NCBI GenBank assembly: GCA_022486625.1
Contig: JAKVKH010000003.1
Coordinates: forward strand, 104,215-168,214
Source: Butyrivibrio sp.
Lineage (GTDB): Bacteria > Bacillota > Clostridia > Lachnospirales > Lachnospiraceae
Direction of reading: 5' to 3'
Length of the DNA stretch: 64,000 nt
Position numbers and translations under genes: made by a program. A model generated the notes under the pieces. It was not told the DNA's origin, ran no database searches, and was given only the letters and a program-made list of their open reading frames with translations. Of the stretch, positions 44,926-52,486 are shown in pieces (the stretch's first letter is position 1; each line of letters opens with the position of its first letter).

Positions 44926-45006
44926 GTATGCCGCTTAACGAGGCATAAGTGGGTTCGTTTATATGTGAACCCCGCCGTAGTTAGCGAGTTTTTGAGAGAA
45001 GGAGGT
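44926..45006 (+). promoter_or_regulatory. L21 leader RNA
   Basis: The leader before rplU holds two hairpins: ATGCC (44928-44932) with GGCAT (44942-44946), and GGGTTC (44951-44956) with GAACCC (44967-44972). Placement and the pair of hairpins before a GAAGGAGGTACC start resemble the ribosomal protein L21 leader known from Firmicutes, where it is thought to give feedback control. Confidence 0.7.
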
Positions 45007-45011
45007 ACCTC

Positions 45012-45320
45012 ATGTACGCAATTATTGTAACAGGTGGAAAGCAGTACAAGGTTTCCGAAGGCGATGTCATCAAAGTTGAGAAGCTTGAAGCTGAAGCTGG
45101 CAAGAAGATCACATTTGATCAGGTTATCGCAGTAAACGACGATTCTGCACTTAAGGTTGCAGGAGATGTTGCAGGAGCAAAGGTTGACGCTACTGTAATG
45201 GATCAGGGCCGTGGCAAGAAGGTTATCGTTTACAAGTACAAGAGAAAGACTGGCTACCATAAGAAGAATGGTCACAGACAGGCTTTCACACAGGTTAAGA
45301 TCGATAAGATTACAATGTAA
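45012..45320 (+). CDS. rplU: 50S ribosomal protein L21
   Basis: The 102-residue L21 starts MYAIIVTGGKQYKVSEGD and ends with the basic block KKVIVYKYKRKTGYHKKNGHRQ. It is a full-length large-subunit protein that binds 23S rRNA. GAAGGAGGTACCTC precedes the ATG. It leads the conserved order rplU-prp-rpmA-obg, and its leader probably governs the whole unit. Confidence 0.98.
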   Translation: MYAIIVTGGKQYKVSEGDVIKVEKLEAEAGKKITFDQVIAVNDDSALKVAGDVAGAKVDATVMDQGRGKKVIVYKYKRKTGYHKKNGHRQAFTQVKIDKITM

Positions 45321-45374
45321 TCTCTGATCAATCTGCAGATGCACGAAATTTTAGTTACTGAATGTGAATAATAC

Positions 45375-45704
45375 ATGACAGATATTACGATTTGGAAGAC
45401 ACCCGAAGGAAAGTACAGAGGATTTGAATGCAACGGACATGCAGATTTTGCCGTTTACGGCAAAGATGTTGTATGTGCAGCACTTTCAGTTCTGACGATC
45501 AATACCATCAATTCTATCGATCAGTTGACCGATGACCGGATTGATGAGTCTGCGGATGAGAATGCAGGAATTATTTCCTGTCATTTTACCAATAATATAT
45601 CAGAGAAAACAGAGCTGCTGATGCAGTCCTTTGAACTCGGAGTCAACAGTATTTACAGACAGTACGGTAAGAAGTTCTTAAATATTAAGATCAAGGAGGT
45701 GTAA
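45375..45704 (+). CDS. prp: ribosomal-processing cysteine protease Prp
   Basis: The 109-residue Prp (YsxB-like) cuts the N-terminal extension of L27. The catalytic pair is H22 in GHADFA and C34 in [10 protein letters not shown], the GHA and VCAA/GCAA-type motifs of the family. The gene lies between rplU and rpmA as in all Firmicutes that have the extended L27. The ribosome binding site is weak, 5 bases before rpmA, so it may be made at a low level. Confidence 0.94.
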   Translation: MTDITIWKTPEGKYRGFECNGHADFAVYGKDVVCAALSVLTINTINSIDQLTDDRIDESADENAGIISCHFTNNISEKTELLMQSFELGVNSIYRQYGKKFLNIKIKEV

Positions 45705-45708
45705 GTTT

Positions 45709-45996
45709 ATGTTAAATATGAACCTTCAATTTTTTGCTCATAAAAAGGGAGTAGGTTCTACCAAGAACGGTAGAGATTCCGAATCCAAGAGACTTGGAGC
45801 AAAAAGAGCTGACGGACAATTCGTAAAGGCTGGAAACATTCTGTACAGACAGCGTGGAACACATATTCATCCTGGTGTTAACGTTGGAATCGGAAGCGAT
45901 GACACATTATTCGCTCTGACCGACGGTGTACTCAGATTCGAGCGTAAGGGCAGAGATAAGACTCAGGCCAGCGTTCGTCCGGTTGAGAACAAGTAA
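45709..45996 (+). CDS. rpmA: 50S ribosomal protein L27 with cleavable N-terminus
   Basis: The 95-residue L27 carries the extension [14 protein letters not shown]. Prp cleaves after F9, leaving AHKKG as the mature start, whose first residues reach the peptidyl-transferase centre. The body has the family blocks [17 protein letters not shown] and [22 protein letters not shown] at its start overlaps the prp stop. A terminator follows. Confidence 0.98.
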   Translation: MLNMNLQFFAHKKGVGSTKNGRDSESKRLGAKRADGQFVKAGNILYRQRGTHIHPGVNVGIGSDDTLFALTDGVLRFERKGRDKTQASVRPVENK

Positions 45997-46017
45997 TTCA
46001 TCACGAATTATCACTCG

Positions 46018-46051
46018 GGGCTCCAAACAGTTTTTGTTTGGAGCCCTTTTT
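46018..46051 (+). terminator. intrinsic terminator after rpmA
   Basis: An 11-base perfect stem (46018-46028 with 46036-46046) with a 7-base loop is followed by T5. It separates the L21-L27 unit from obg. Confidence 0.92.
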
Positions 46052-46117
46052 AAATATATGGTATGATAGATACAGATCAGACTGAATGTATTCAGTAATA
46101 TCAATGGGAGATTTGAA

Positions 46118-47518
46118 ATGCCAGAGTTTGTAGACAGAGCAAGAATATTTGTCAGAAGCGGTAAAGGCGGCGACGGGCATGTATCTTTCCGGCGTGAAAA
46201 ATTTGTAGCAAACGGCGGTCCTGACGGCGGTGACGGCGGCAAGGGCGGTGATGTGGTTGTCGTAATTGACGATGGCCTTAATACGCTTGCAGATTTTCAT
46301 TTCGGCGGAAAATATAAGGCTGAAAACGGTGAAGACGGCGGTAAGCGCAGATGCTCCGGTCGTGCCGGTGCGGACATTACCATCCGTGTTCCGGAAGGAA
46401 CCGTTCTGAAGGAAGCATCAACAGGCAAGGTCGTGGCAGATCTGTCCGGTGAAAACCGCAGAGTTGTACTGCTGACAGGCGGACATGGCGGAAACGGCAA
46501 CATGCATTATGCCACTTCAACCATGCAGGCGCCGAAATACGCACAGCCGGGTGAAGATGCAAAGGAACTGGAGCTGATCCTTGAACTGAAGGTAATTGCG
46601 GATGTCGGACTGGTCGGATTTCCGAATGTCGGCAAGTCCACCTTTTTATCCAAGGTATCCAATGCCAAACCCAAAATCGCAAATTATCATTTCACAACTC
46701 TGACGCCGATGCTGGGTGTTGTGGATCTTAAGGACGCCAGAGGGTTTGTTGTGGCGGATATTCCGGGACTGATCGAGGGTGCTTCCGAAGGCGTCGGACT
46801 TGGTCATGAATTCCTTCGTCATATTGAGCGTACCCGGATGATTATTCATATTGTGGATGCGGCTTCTACAGAAGGCCGTGATCCGATTGCTGATATTTAT
46901 GCAATTGATAAAGAGCTTGAGAACTATAATTCTGACATTTCAAAGAAGCCACAGGTTATTGCTGCGAATAAGATAGATATGCTGCCGGAGGGCGAACAGG
47001 CGGAGATTATCCAGAAAATCCGTGATGAGTTCGAGCCAAAGGGCATTAAGGTGTTTGCCACTTCCACACTTTCCGGAAAAGGTCTGCAGGAGCTGTTATA
47101 TTATGTGAGCAGAACACTTTCCGAAATCAATCTGAAGCCGGTTGTATTTGAGCAGGAATTTTTCCCGGATACAATGCTTGCAGGTAATGATGCGGCATAT
47201 ACGGTTCAGTATGACAGCACGGAGCATGAATTTGTCATTGAAGGACCCAAGATTGAGAAGATGCTTGGTTACACCAATCTGGATTCTGAAAAGGGATTTG
47301 CTTTCTTCCAGAAGTTCCTGAAGGACAATGGCATACTGAAGAAACTGGAAGCACTGAATATTCATGATGGTGATACGGTTCGTATGTACGGGCTGAGCTT
47401 TGAATATTTCAGAAACGGAGAAACTGCCGAGCAGGAGATGCAGGACGAAATGGAACGTAAGGCATTGAATGAAGAACTTTCAGGGGATTCCGAAGATCAG
47501 AATCCGGAGAAACATTGA
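46118..47518 (+). CDS. obg: GTPase Obg/CgtA
   Basis: The 466-residue Obg has the Gly-rich N-terminal Obg fold (about 1-158, with GGDGGDGGKGGD). The GTPase domain has GFPNVGKST near 167-175, the switch DIPGLIEGASEGVGLGHEFL, and NKIDML. A C-terminal OCT domain (about 345-425) and an acidic tail close it. It assists 50S assembly and links to stress control. ATG 46118 is after GGGAGATTTGAA. A probable own promoter is not well defined. Confidence 0.96.
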   Translation: MPEFVDRARIFVRSGKGGDGHVSFRREKFVANGGPDGGDGGKGGDVVVVIDDGLNTLADFHFGGKYKAENGEDGGKRRCSGRAGADITIRVPEGTVLKEASTGKVVADLSGENRRVVLLTGGHGGNGNMHYATSTMQAPKYAQPGEDAKELELILELKVIADVGLVGFPNVGKSTFLSKVSNAKPKIANYHFTTLTPMLGVVDLKDARGFVVADIPGLIEGASEGVGLGHEFLRHIERTRMIIHIVDAASTEGRDPIADIYAIDKELENYNSDISKKPQVIAANKIDMLPEGEQAEIIQKIRDEFEPKGIKVFATSTLSGKGLQELLYYVSRTLSEINLKPVVFEQEFFPDTMLAGNDAAYTVQYDSTEHEFVIEGPKIEKMLGYTNLDSEKGFAFFQKFLKDNGILKKLEALNIHDGDTVRMYGLSFEYFRNGETAEQEMQDEMERKALNEELSGDSEDQNPEKH

Positions 47519-47584
47519 AGTGACAGATAATGAATATGATTGTTCTGCCGGCGGTAAAGTAAGCGGGACAGAAAAGGAGAATAT

Positions 47585-47884
47585 ATGACATTTACCAGTA
47601 AGCAGAGAGCTTATCTGAGAAGTCTTGCAGCTGATCTTGATCCTGTATTTCAGATTGGCAAAGGCGGCGTTACCCCTGAGGTGGTTGATGCCGTTGCAGA
47701 GGTTTTCAATACAAGGGAACTTGTGAAAATCACAATTCTCAAGAACTGCACAGAGGATGTTCATGAGGTTGCGGTTATGATTTCAGAGCGTACCCGTTCT
47801 GATCTTGTACAGGTAATCGGCAGGAAGGTTGTTCTTTACAAGCAGTTCCATGAAGATCCGAAGATTATTCTGCCTCGCGGTTAA
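47585..47884 (+). CDS. yhbY: CRM-domain RNA-binding protein YhbY
   Basis: The 99-residue YhbY is a single CRM domain: QRAYLRSLAADLDPVFQIGKGGVTPEVVDAV holds the GxxG loop, and LVQVIGRKVVLYK the last strand. It binds pre-50S particles. It lies 66 bases after obg and is followed by nadD, the common obg-yhbY-nadD order. AAAAGGAGAATAT precedes the ATG. Confidence 0.95.
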   Translation: MTFTSKQRAYLRSLAADLDPVFQIGKGGVTPEVVDAVAEVFNTRELVKITILKNCTEDVHEVAVMISERTRSDLVQVIGRKVVLYKQFHEDPKIILPRG

Positions 47885-47969
47885 GTGAGGCCTTTTACAG
47901 ATATATCATTTATCATCTGTGATATTTTTCATTTGATAAAAATCAGATATGTTTGGAGATGACTTAAAT

Positions 47970-48599
47970 ATGAAAAGCAGAAAAATCGGTATTATGGGCG
48001 GAACCTTTAACCCGATTCATTACGCACATCTGCTTCTTGCAGAGAACGCAAGAGAACAGTTTGGTCTGGACCGTATTATTTTTATTCCAAGTGGTCAGTC
48101 TTACATGAAGGAAGACGAAGATATTCCTTCCGGCGAATTCCGTTATCAGATGGTCAAAATGGCAATTCAGGGGAATCCGTATTTTACGTGTTCCAGAGTT
48201 GAAATCGATCGTCCGGGAAGAACATATACGGTAGATACGCTTCATCAGCTTCAGAGAATGTACCCTGGTGATGAACTCTTTTTCATTATGGGTGCGGACA
48301 GTCTGCTGAGTATGGAAAGCTGGTATCAGTTTGAAGATATTTTCCAGATGGCGGCGATTCTGGTGGCAGTTCGTGATGATACAGACGAAAGGGCACTTTC
48401 AGATGCCGCTGAACGGATGAAAACCAGATACCTTGCTGATATACGAATGGTAATGACTGGTCGGATGGATATTTCTTCCACAATGATACGGGAAAAAATC
48501 AAAACCGGGAAGTCGGTTCGCTATCTTTTACCGGAGGACTGTGTGGAATATATCTGTCTGAAAAATCTGTATTCACAGCAACAGGAGGAACGCGTTTGA
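47970..48599 (+). CDS. nadD: nicotinate-nucleotide adenylyltransferase
   Basis: The roughly 209-residue NadD joins nicotinate mononucleotide and ATP to make deamido-NAD. The nucleotidyltransferase motif is GIMGGTFNPIHYAHLL with HxxH at about 17-20, and the second motif is DISSTMIREK near the C-terminus. ATG 47970 with GGAGATGA is chosen; ATG 47949 is in frame but poorly placed. The stop overlaps the yqeK start. Confidence 0.95.
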   Translation: MKSRKIGIMGGTFNPIHYAHLLLAENAREQFGLDRIIFIPSGQSYMKEDEDIPSGEFRYQMVKMAIQGNPYFTCSRVEIDRPGRTYTVDTLHQLQRMYPGDELFFIMGADSLLSMESWYQFEDIFQMAAILVAVRDDTDERALSDAAERMKTRYLADIRMVMTGRMDISSTMIREKIKTGKSVRYLLPEDCVEYICLKNLYSQQQEERV

Positions 48600-49174
48600 A
48601 GACGATTGAACTGTCTCAGAAGCTTCGTCATCAGATGGAAAATGTGCTGACGGAAGAACGTTTTGACCATACTCTCGGGGTTGCCTATACTGCAGCATCC
48701 ATGGCTTTTATTCACGGAGAAGATGTACAGAAGGCATTGACAGCGGGGATGCTTCATGACTGTGCAAAATGTATTTCTCATGAGGAGCGTCTTGCAATCT
48801 GCAAAAAGCATGAAATTGAGGTTACGGATATTGAACTTCGTAATCCATCTCTTTTGCATGCGAAGGTTGGTGCCTGGATGGCCGAGCATGAATATGAGGT
48901 TACGGATCCGGAGATTCTGAGTGCAATCCGCTGGCATACGACCGGACGACCTGCGATGACAACGCTTGATAAAATTATATTTACAGCGGATTTTATTGAG
49001 CCAAACCGCAAGAATCTGCAGCATATGGATGAAATCCGTAAAGAAGCATATACGGATCTGGATACCTGTGTAAGGCATATTCTGCATGATACACTGATTT
49101 ATCTGCAGACAATCGGAAATGAATGTGATCCGATGACACAGCAGACCTATGATTATTATAAAGGAGCATTTTGA
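48596..49174 (+). CDS. yqeK: HD-domain hydrolase YqeK (Ap4A-type)
   Basis: The 192-residue YqeK is an HD-domain phosphohydrolase; relatives cleave diadenosine tetraphosphate to ADP. H25 in FDHTLGVA and the H54-D55 pair in MLHDCAK, with later HTTGRPAM and ADFIEPNR, build the metal site. Its start is TTG 48596 with AGGAGG (48583-48588) 7 bases upstream, and it overlaps the nadD stop. This rare start may lower its yield. Confidence 0.94.
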   Translation: MKTIELSQKLRHQMENVLTEERFDHTLGVAYTAASMAFIHGEDVQKALTAGMLHDCAKCISHEERLAICKKHEIEVTDIELRNPSLLHAKVGAWMAEHEYEVTDPEILSAIRWHTTGRPAMTTLDKIIFTADFIEPNRKNLQHMDEIRKEAYTDLDTCVRHILHDTLIYLQTIGNECDPMTQQTYDYYKGAF

Positions 49175-49536
49175 TGTACGAGAAGTCTAAGGAAATGGCT
49201 AAAATTGCAATAAAGGCACTTGAAGATACAAAGGCAGAAGATATCCGTGTGCTTGACATCAGTGAGGTATCAACTCTTGCAGATTGTTTTATCATCGCAA
49301 ACGGGACGAACAGAAGTCAGGTGCAGGCGCTTCGTGATCATGTAGAAGAGAAGCTTACCAGGGCAGGATATCCGGTAAAGGATGTAGAGGGCTATGAAAT
49401 GGCCAATTGGATTCTGATGGATTTCGGTGATCTTATCGTTCATATTTTCGATCGTGAAAACCGTACGTTCTTTGATCTTGAAAGAATCTGGAGAGACGGA
49501 AAGCAGATCAGTACAGCAGAGATTACAGAAGAATAA
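49174..49536 (+). CDS. rsfS: ribosome silencing factor RsfS
   Basis: The 120-residue protein is RsfS (Iojap-like), which blocks joining of 30S and 50S subunits by binding L14 in starved cells. It has the blocks ADCFIIANGTNRSQVQAL and GYEMANWILMDFGDLIVHIF. ATG 49174 has AAGGAG (49161-49166) 7 bases before it. It closes the housekeeping operon, next to a strong terminator. Confidence 0.96.
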   Translation: MYEKSKEMAKIAIKALEDTKAEDIRVLDISEVSTLADCFIIANGTNRSQVQALRDHVEEKLTRAGYPVKDVEGYEMANWILMDFGDLIVHIFDRENRTFFDLERIWRDGKQISTAEITEE

Positions 49537-49603
49537 TTTTCAGGTGGCATTGAAATTTCTGCTGTCTTTTGACTGTTGTTATTCTTTTTATTTACGTAGA
49601 TTT

Positions 49604-49651
49604 AAGAAAAGCCTTTGGTTTATCAAATATGATAAACCAAAGGCTTTTCTT
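49604..49651. terminator. bidirectional terminator between rsfS and lexA
   Basis: A perfect 22-base inverted repeat (49604-49625 and 49630-49651) with a 4-base loop. T-rich ends (TTTTCTT) occur on both strands, so it can stop the converging rsfS and lexA transcripts. The perfect length is unusual for a terminator. Confidence 0.9.
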
Positions 49652-49735
49652 ATAGAATATCAGGTGTAAAATAAGTTTCTGTTGGTCAGCGAACCAAAGG
49701 CAATTTGTTTATTCTACATCGACATATATATTACA

Positions 49736-50359
49736 TCATACATTTTTATAAAGTCTGAGAACGCCAAAAACTTTTCCCAGAATAATACAGTTGTCTACAA
49801 TAATTGGTTCCATTTCATCATTCTCCGGCTGAAGTCTGATATGTCCCTTTTCCTTATAGTAGGTCTTAACTGTTGCCGAATCATCAATTAATGCAACAAC
49901 CTTTTCTCCGTTTTCTGCAGTGTTACAGGCATGAACAAACAACAGATCCCCATTAAAAATACCGGCATTGATCATGGAGTTCCCCTTTACATTCAAAATA
50001 AAAGAGTCTCCTTTGGGACACATGGAGGACGGTATCGGAATATAACTGTCAATATTTTCCTCGGCCAGAATCGGTGCACCTGCGGCAACCTGCCCGACGA
50101 CCGGGATGTTCACCATTTCTGTGCGTATCATCTGAAAACTGTCATCGCAGATTTCTATCGCTCTGGGTTTTGTCGGATCACGTTTAATATAACCGTTTTT
50201 TTCAAGTGTCTCAAGATGGGAATGAACGGAAGAGGTGGATTTAAGATTGACTGCTTCGCAGATCTCGCGAACTGCCGGCGGAAAACCTCTTTCAAGAATC
50301 TGTTCTTTGATATATTCCAGTATTTCTTTTTGCTTTGCTGAGATCTTGCCGTTTGCCAT
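49736..50359 (-). CDS. lexA: SOS repressor LexA
   Basis: The 207-residue LexA has a winged helix-turn-helix domain (1-70) and a C-terminal S24 protease domain. Autocleavage is at A93-G94 in QVAAGAP. The catalytic Ser128 is in KGNSM and the Lys165 is in ATVKTYY. RecA filaments trigger cleavage after DNA damage. GGAGGATATGTGA stands before the start on the reverse strand. It is divergent from a LysM protein, the lexA-yneA arrangement of Bacillus. Confidence 0.97.
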   Translation of the reverse strand: MANGKISAKQKEILEYIKEQILERGFPPAVREICEAVNLKSTSSVHSHLETLEKNGYIKRDPTKPRAIEICDDSFQMIRTEMVNIPVVGQVAAGAPILAEENIDSYIPIPSSMCPKGDSFILNVKGNSMINAGIFNGDLLFVHACNTAENGEKVVALIDDSATVKTYYKEKGHIRLQPENDEMEPIIVDNCIILGKVFGVLRLYKNV

Positions 50360-50429
50360 TCACATATCCTCCGTAGATACCATATATTTCATTAATAAAC
50401 TGATGCAGCTGATTCTTCAACTGCATCTA

Positions 50430-50457
50430 ATTATAACATATGGAAATGCAAAAGCAA
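50430..50457 (-). promoter_or_regulatory. lexA promoter candidate
   Basis: On the reverse strand a perfect TATAAT (50430-50435) has TTGCTT (50452-50457) 16 bases upstream. The weakest LexA-box-like palindrome (50468-50481) begins ten bases beyond. Confidence 0.5.
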
Positions 50458-50467
50458 ACATATATTC

Positions 50468-50481
50468 AGAAAATCTGTTCG
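50468..50481. promoter_or_regulatory. weak LexA-box-like site near the lexA promoter
   Basis: AGAAAATCTGTTCG matches 11 of 14 positions of the Gram-positive SOS box CGAACRNRYGTTYG. It may take part in lexA autoregulation, but the match is poor. Confidence 0.4.
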
Positions 50482-50500
50482 ATTTTTCTTCTCTGATATA

Positions 50501-50529
50501 TTGACATTCGAAAGCATGTTCGATATAAT
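50501..50529 (+). promoter_or_regulatory. consensus sigma-A promoter of the LysM gene
   Basis: TTGACA (50501-50506), a 17-base spacer and TATAAT (50524-50529): a full consensus promoter. A LexA box fills the spacer, so it is probably very strong but shut off by LexA. Confidence 0.9.
50509..50522. promoter_or_regulatory. LexA box inside the promoter spacer
   Basis: CGAAAGCATGTTCG matches 13 of 14 consensus positions and lies between the -35 and -10 boxes. LexA bound here would block RNA polymerase. Confidence 0.85.
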
Positions 50530-50541
50530 TAGTAATCATAA

Positions 50542-50555
50542 AGAACAGGCGTTCG
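50542..50555. promoter_or_regulatory. second LexA box
   Basis: AGAACAGGCGTTCG matches 13 of 14 positions with perfect GAAC-N4-GTTC half-sites. It lies just downstream of the expected start of transcription. Confidence 0.85.
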
Positions 50556-50568
50556 CAACAAATGTTCG
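50555..50568. promoter_or_regulatory. third LexA-box-like site
   Basis: GCAACAAATGTTCG matches 12 of 14 positions and abuts the second box. A still weaker one (11 of 14) follows at 50568-50581. The cluster could bind several LexA dimers. Confidence 0.6.
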
Positions 50569-50630
50569 TATCATACGTTCGATATGTTTTACGAACATTC
50601 CAGAAACATATGACAGGAGAGGTGAGAGGC

Positions 50631-51050
50631 ATGAGTAACGCGATGATGGCAGCTGCAAGTTTATATCATGATCCGAGATTTTTTGATCAGAGTGAAGTAC
50701 GTATCAGAAATAACAGAATGCGCCGCCAGAGACAGCTCAGAAAGCATATTATGGTTCTTACTGCAGTTCTGTTTACCGCATGTTTTATGATGATTTTCAT
50801 GAAAGCTGGAATGCTGTCAGATGCACATACACAGGATCAGGCCATTGATTATAAATATTATAAGACAATAACAGTATCTGCGGGAGATTCGCTTTGGGAT
50901 ATTGCACAGGATCATATTTCCTACAATCATTATCATAATGTAAATGATTATATGGATGAGGTGAGGGAGATTAATCACCTTTCCAATGACGAAATCAATG
51001 CAGGATCCAATCTGATTATTCCTTATTATTCCAGCGAATTTGTACAGTAA
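50631..51050 (+). CDS. yneA: YneA-like LysM membrane protein, SOS division inhibitor
   Basis: The 139-residue protein has a short cytoplasmic N-terminus, a membrane segment (about residues 40-60) and an extracytoplasmic LysM domain (about 75-130: ITVSAGDSLWDIAQDHI to NLIIPYY). This is the layout of YneA, which delays division during SOS in Bacillus. The place opposite lexA and the LexA boxes in front support the role. ATG 50631 has CAGGAGAGGTGAGAGGC, better than ATG 50610. The N-terminus (about 35 residues) is longer than in Bacillus YneA. Confidence 0.85.
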   Translation: MSNAMMAAASLYHDPRFFDQSEVRIRNNRMRRQRQLRKHIMVLTAVLFTACFMMIFMKAGMLSDAHTQDQAIDYKYYKTITVSAGDSLWDIAQDHISYNHYHNVNDYMDEVREINHLSNDEINAGSNLIIPYYSSEFVQ

Positions 51051-51202
51051 AGTTGATCAGATAATCACGAGACATAAGATCAACAAGGCGCAAGGACGCA
51101 AGATCACAAGACGAAAGAAAGAACCCAGGCCAAGCTGCTGATCCATTATTTATTCTGTTCATTATTAACTGCTGTTCACAATATTATCATGTGATAAAAG
51201 AT
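51051..51202. other. gap after yneA with unexplained sequence
   Basis: About 150 bases without a gene. GTTGATC (51052-51058) and GATCAAC (51078-51084) form an inverted repeat, followed by a purine-rich stretch with repeated CGCAAG/GACGCAAG-like units (51088-51120). It may be the 3-prime untranslated region of yneA, or a small RNA; nothing more can be shown. Confidence 0.3.
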
Positions 51203-51254
51203 AAAAGCTCTCAGACCGGAGAATGTAGCAGGATCAGCCGGTTTGAGAGCTTTT
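51203..51254. terminator. terminator between yneA and the recombinase
   Basis: A 17-base stem (51203-51219 with 51238-51254, one G:U pair) and an 18-base loop. T4 ends on both strands suit the two converging genes. Confidence 0.82.
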
Positions 51255-51312
51255 GTAACGAAACCTGCAAAGCAATTTTAAAACAGATGGATGTGACGCA
51301 GTTACTTTTATT

Positions 51313-52410
51313 TTAATTTTTTCCGTGATGATTTTCGTCATCGTGAAGATCTTCCCGCAGCCGGATGACTCTTGCGGCTTTTCTGCGATTGGTATCATCA
51401 ATTGCAGCATAGTGTTTCCGGGTCGTATTTACATCTTTATGTCCCAGCACATCCGCAACAAGGTAAATATCTCCGGTTTCATTGTAAAGATTTGTACCAA
51501 AGGTACTGCGTAGCTTATGTGGAGTGATTTTTTTCAGTGTAGTAACATTTCCGGCATATTTTTTAACCATATTTTCAACTGCGCGTACAGAGATTCTTTT
51601 GTTCTGCAGAGACAGAAACAACGCATTTTCACTACCTGTTTCTGCAACAATCATATTTCTTTCTTCCAGATAATCCTTTAATGCATGTTCAACTTCATCC
51701 CCAAAATAAACAACAGTATCGTAACCACCTTTGCGGTGAATATTAAGACCATTGTTGCTGAAGTTAATGTCAGTAAGATCAAGCCCGACACATTCAGATA
51801 CACGAATACCGGTTCCCAGAAGCAACGTAATCATGGCAACGTCACGGAGCCTGGTCTTATAATGGAATTTCTGCTGGGATTTGGTCAGCTTTTCGCCGTC
51901 TTCGACGCGGTCCAACATAATTGCGACTTCATCCGGTTCAAGTCGGATAATGGCCTTTTCATGCATCTTGGGCATGTTAATCAGTGAAGGTGGGTTCGTT
52001 TCAATCAGTTCAGCTTTGTAGAAGTAGGAGTACAGAGAGCGGAGAGCAGACATTTTACGGGCTTTTCCATGCTCCAGATTGGACATTTCCTTTCCTTCTT
52101 TATCATATAGAGACAGATAGTCGAGGTATTCTTCAATGTCTTCACGGCTAATCTGATCCAGAAGCGAGATCTTGTATTCTGTAATATCTGTTTTTGAGCA
52201 GATACTGTTCTGATCATGCAGAAATTCAAAGAAAGTTCGCAGGTCATAAGCATAGCCAAGCCTTGTCCTGGCAGAAGTAACTTCTTCTATACCGCGAAAG
52301 TATTGCTTACAAAAATGAGGAAGTGTTGTCAGCACTTCCCGCATTTTCTGAATGTTTTTCTTATCCTGTTCATAATAGTATTTTTCGTTATCGTGATTGC
52401 TGTTTTGCAT
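51313..52410 (-). CDS. tyrosine recombinase (XerC/D-like)
   Basis: The 365-residue protein has a SAM-like N-terminal core-binding domain (about 30-150) and a catalytic domain with all tyrosine-recombinase residues: R203 (TGIRVSE), K227, H298 and R301 (HKLRST), H324 (LGHKDV) and Y334 (KHYAAI). It is longer than XerC or XerD, with an extra N-terminal segment. Its place next to lexA, without an integrase-type transposon around it, suggests a chromosomal role, perhaps dimer resolution, but that is inference. No att site was found. Confidence 0.88.
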   Translation of the reverse strand: MQNSNHDNEKYYYEQDKKNIQKMREVLTTLPHFCKQYFRGIEEVTSARTRLGYAYDLRTFFEFLHDQNSICSKTDITEYKISLLDQISREDIEEYLDYLSLYDKEGKEMSNLEHGKARKMSALRSLYSYFYKAELIETNPPSLINMPKMHEKAIIRLEPDEVAIMLDRVEDGEKLTKSQQKFHYKTRLRDVAMITLLLGTGIRVSECVGLDLTDINFSNNGLNIHRKGGYDTVVYFGDEVEHALKDYLEERNMIVAETGSENALFLSLQNKRISVRAVENMVKKYAGNVTTLKKITPHKLRSTFGTNLYNETGDIYLVADVLGHKDVNTTRKHYAAIDDTNRRKAARVIRLREDLHDDENHHGKN

Positions 52411-52421
52411 CTTTTCACCAC

Positions 52422-52457
52422 TAACTATTCGTTAAACCTGTGTTTTGCGAATAGTTA
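52422..52457. repeat. inverted repeat upstream of the recombinase gene
   Basis: TAACTATTCG (52422-52431) and CGAATAGTTA (52448-52457) are perfect 10-base arms with a 16-base spacer. The near arm ends 12 bases from the recombinase ATG. It may be an operator or the enzyme's own binding site. The spacer is longer than the 6 bases of a dif site. Confidence 0.6.
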
Positions 52458-52486
52458 TATCGCTGTTCCACCATGCTAAAATGGCT

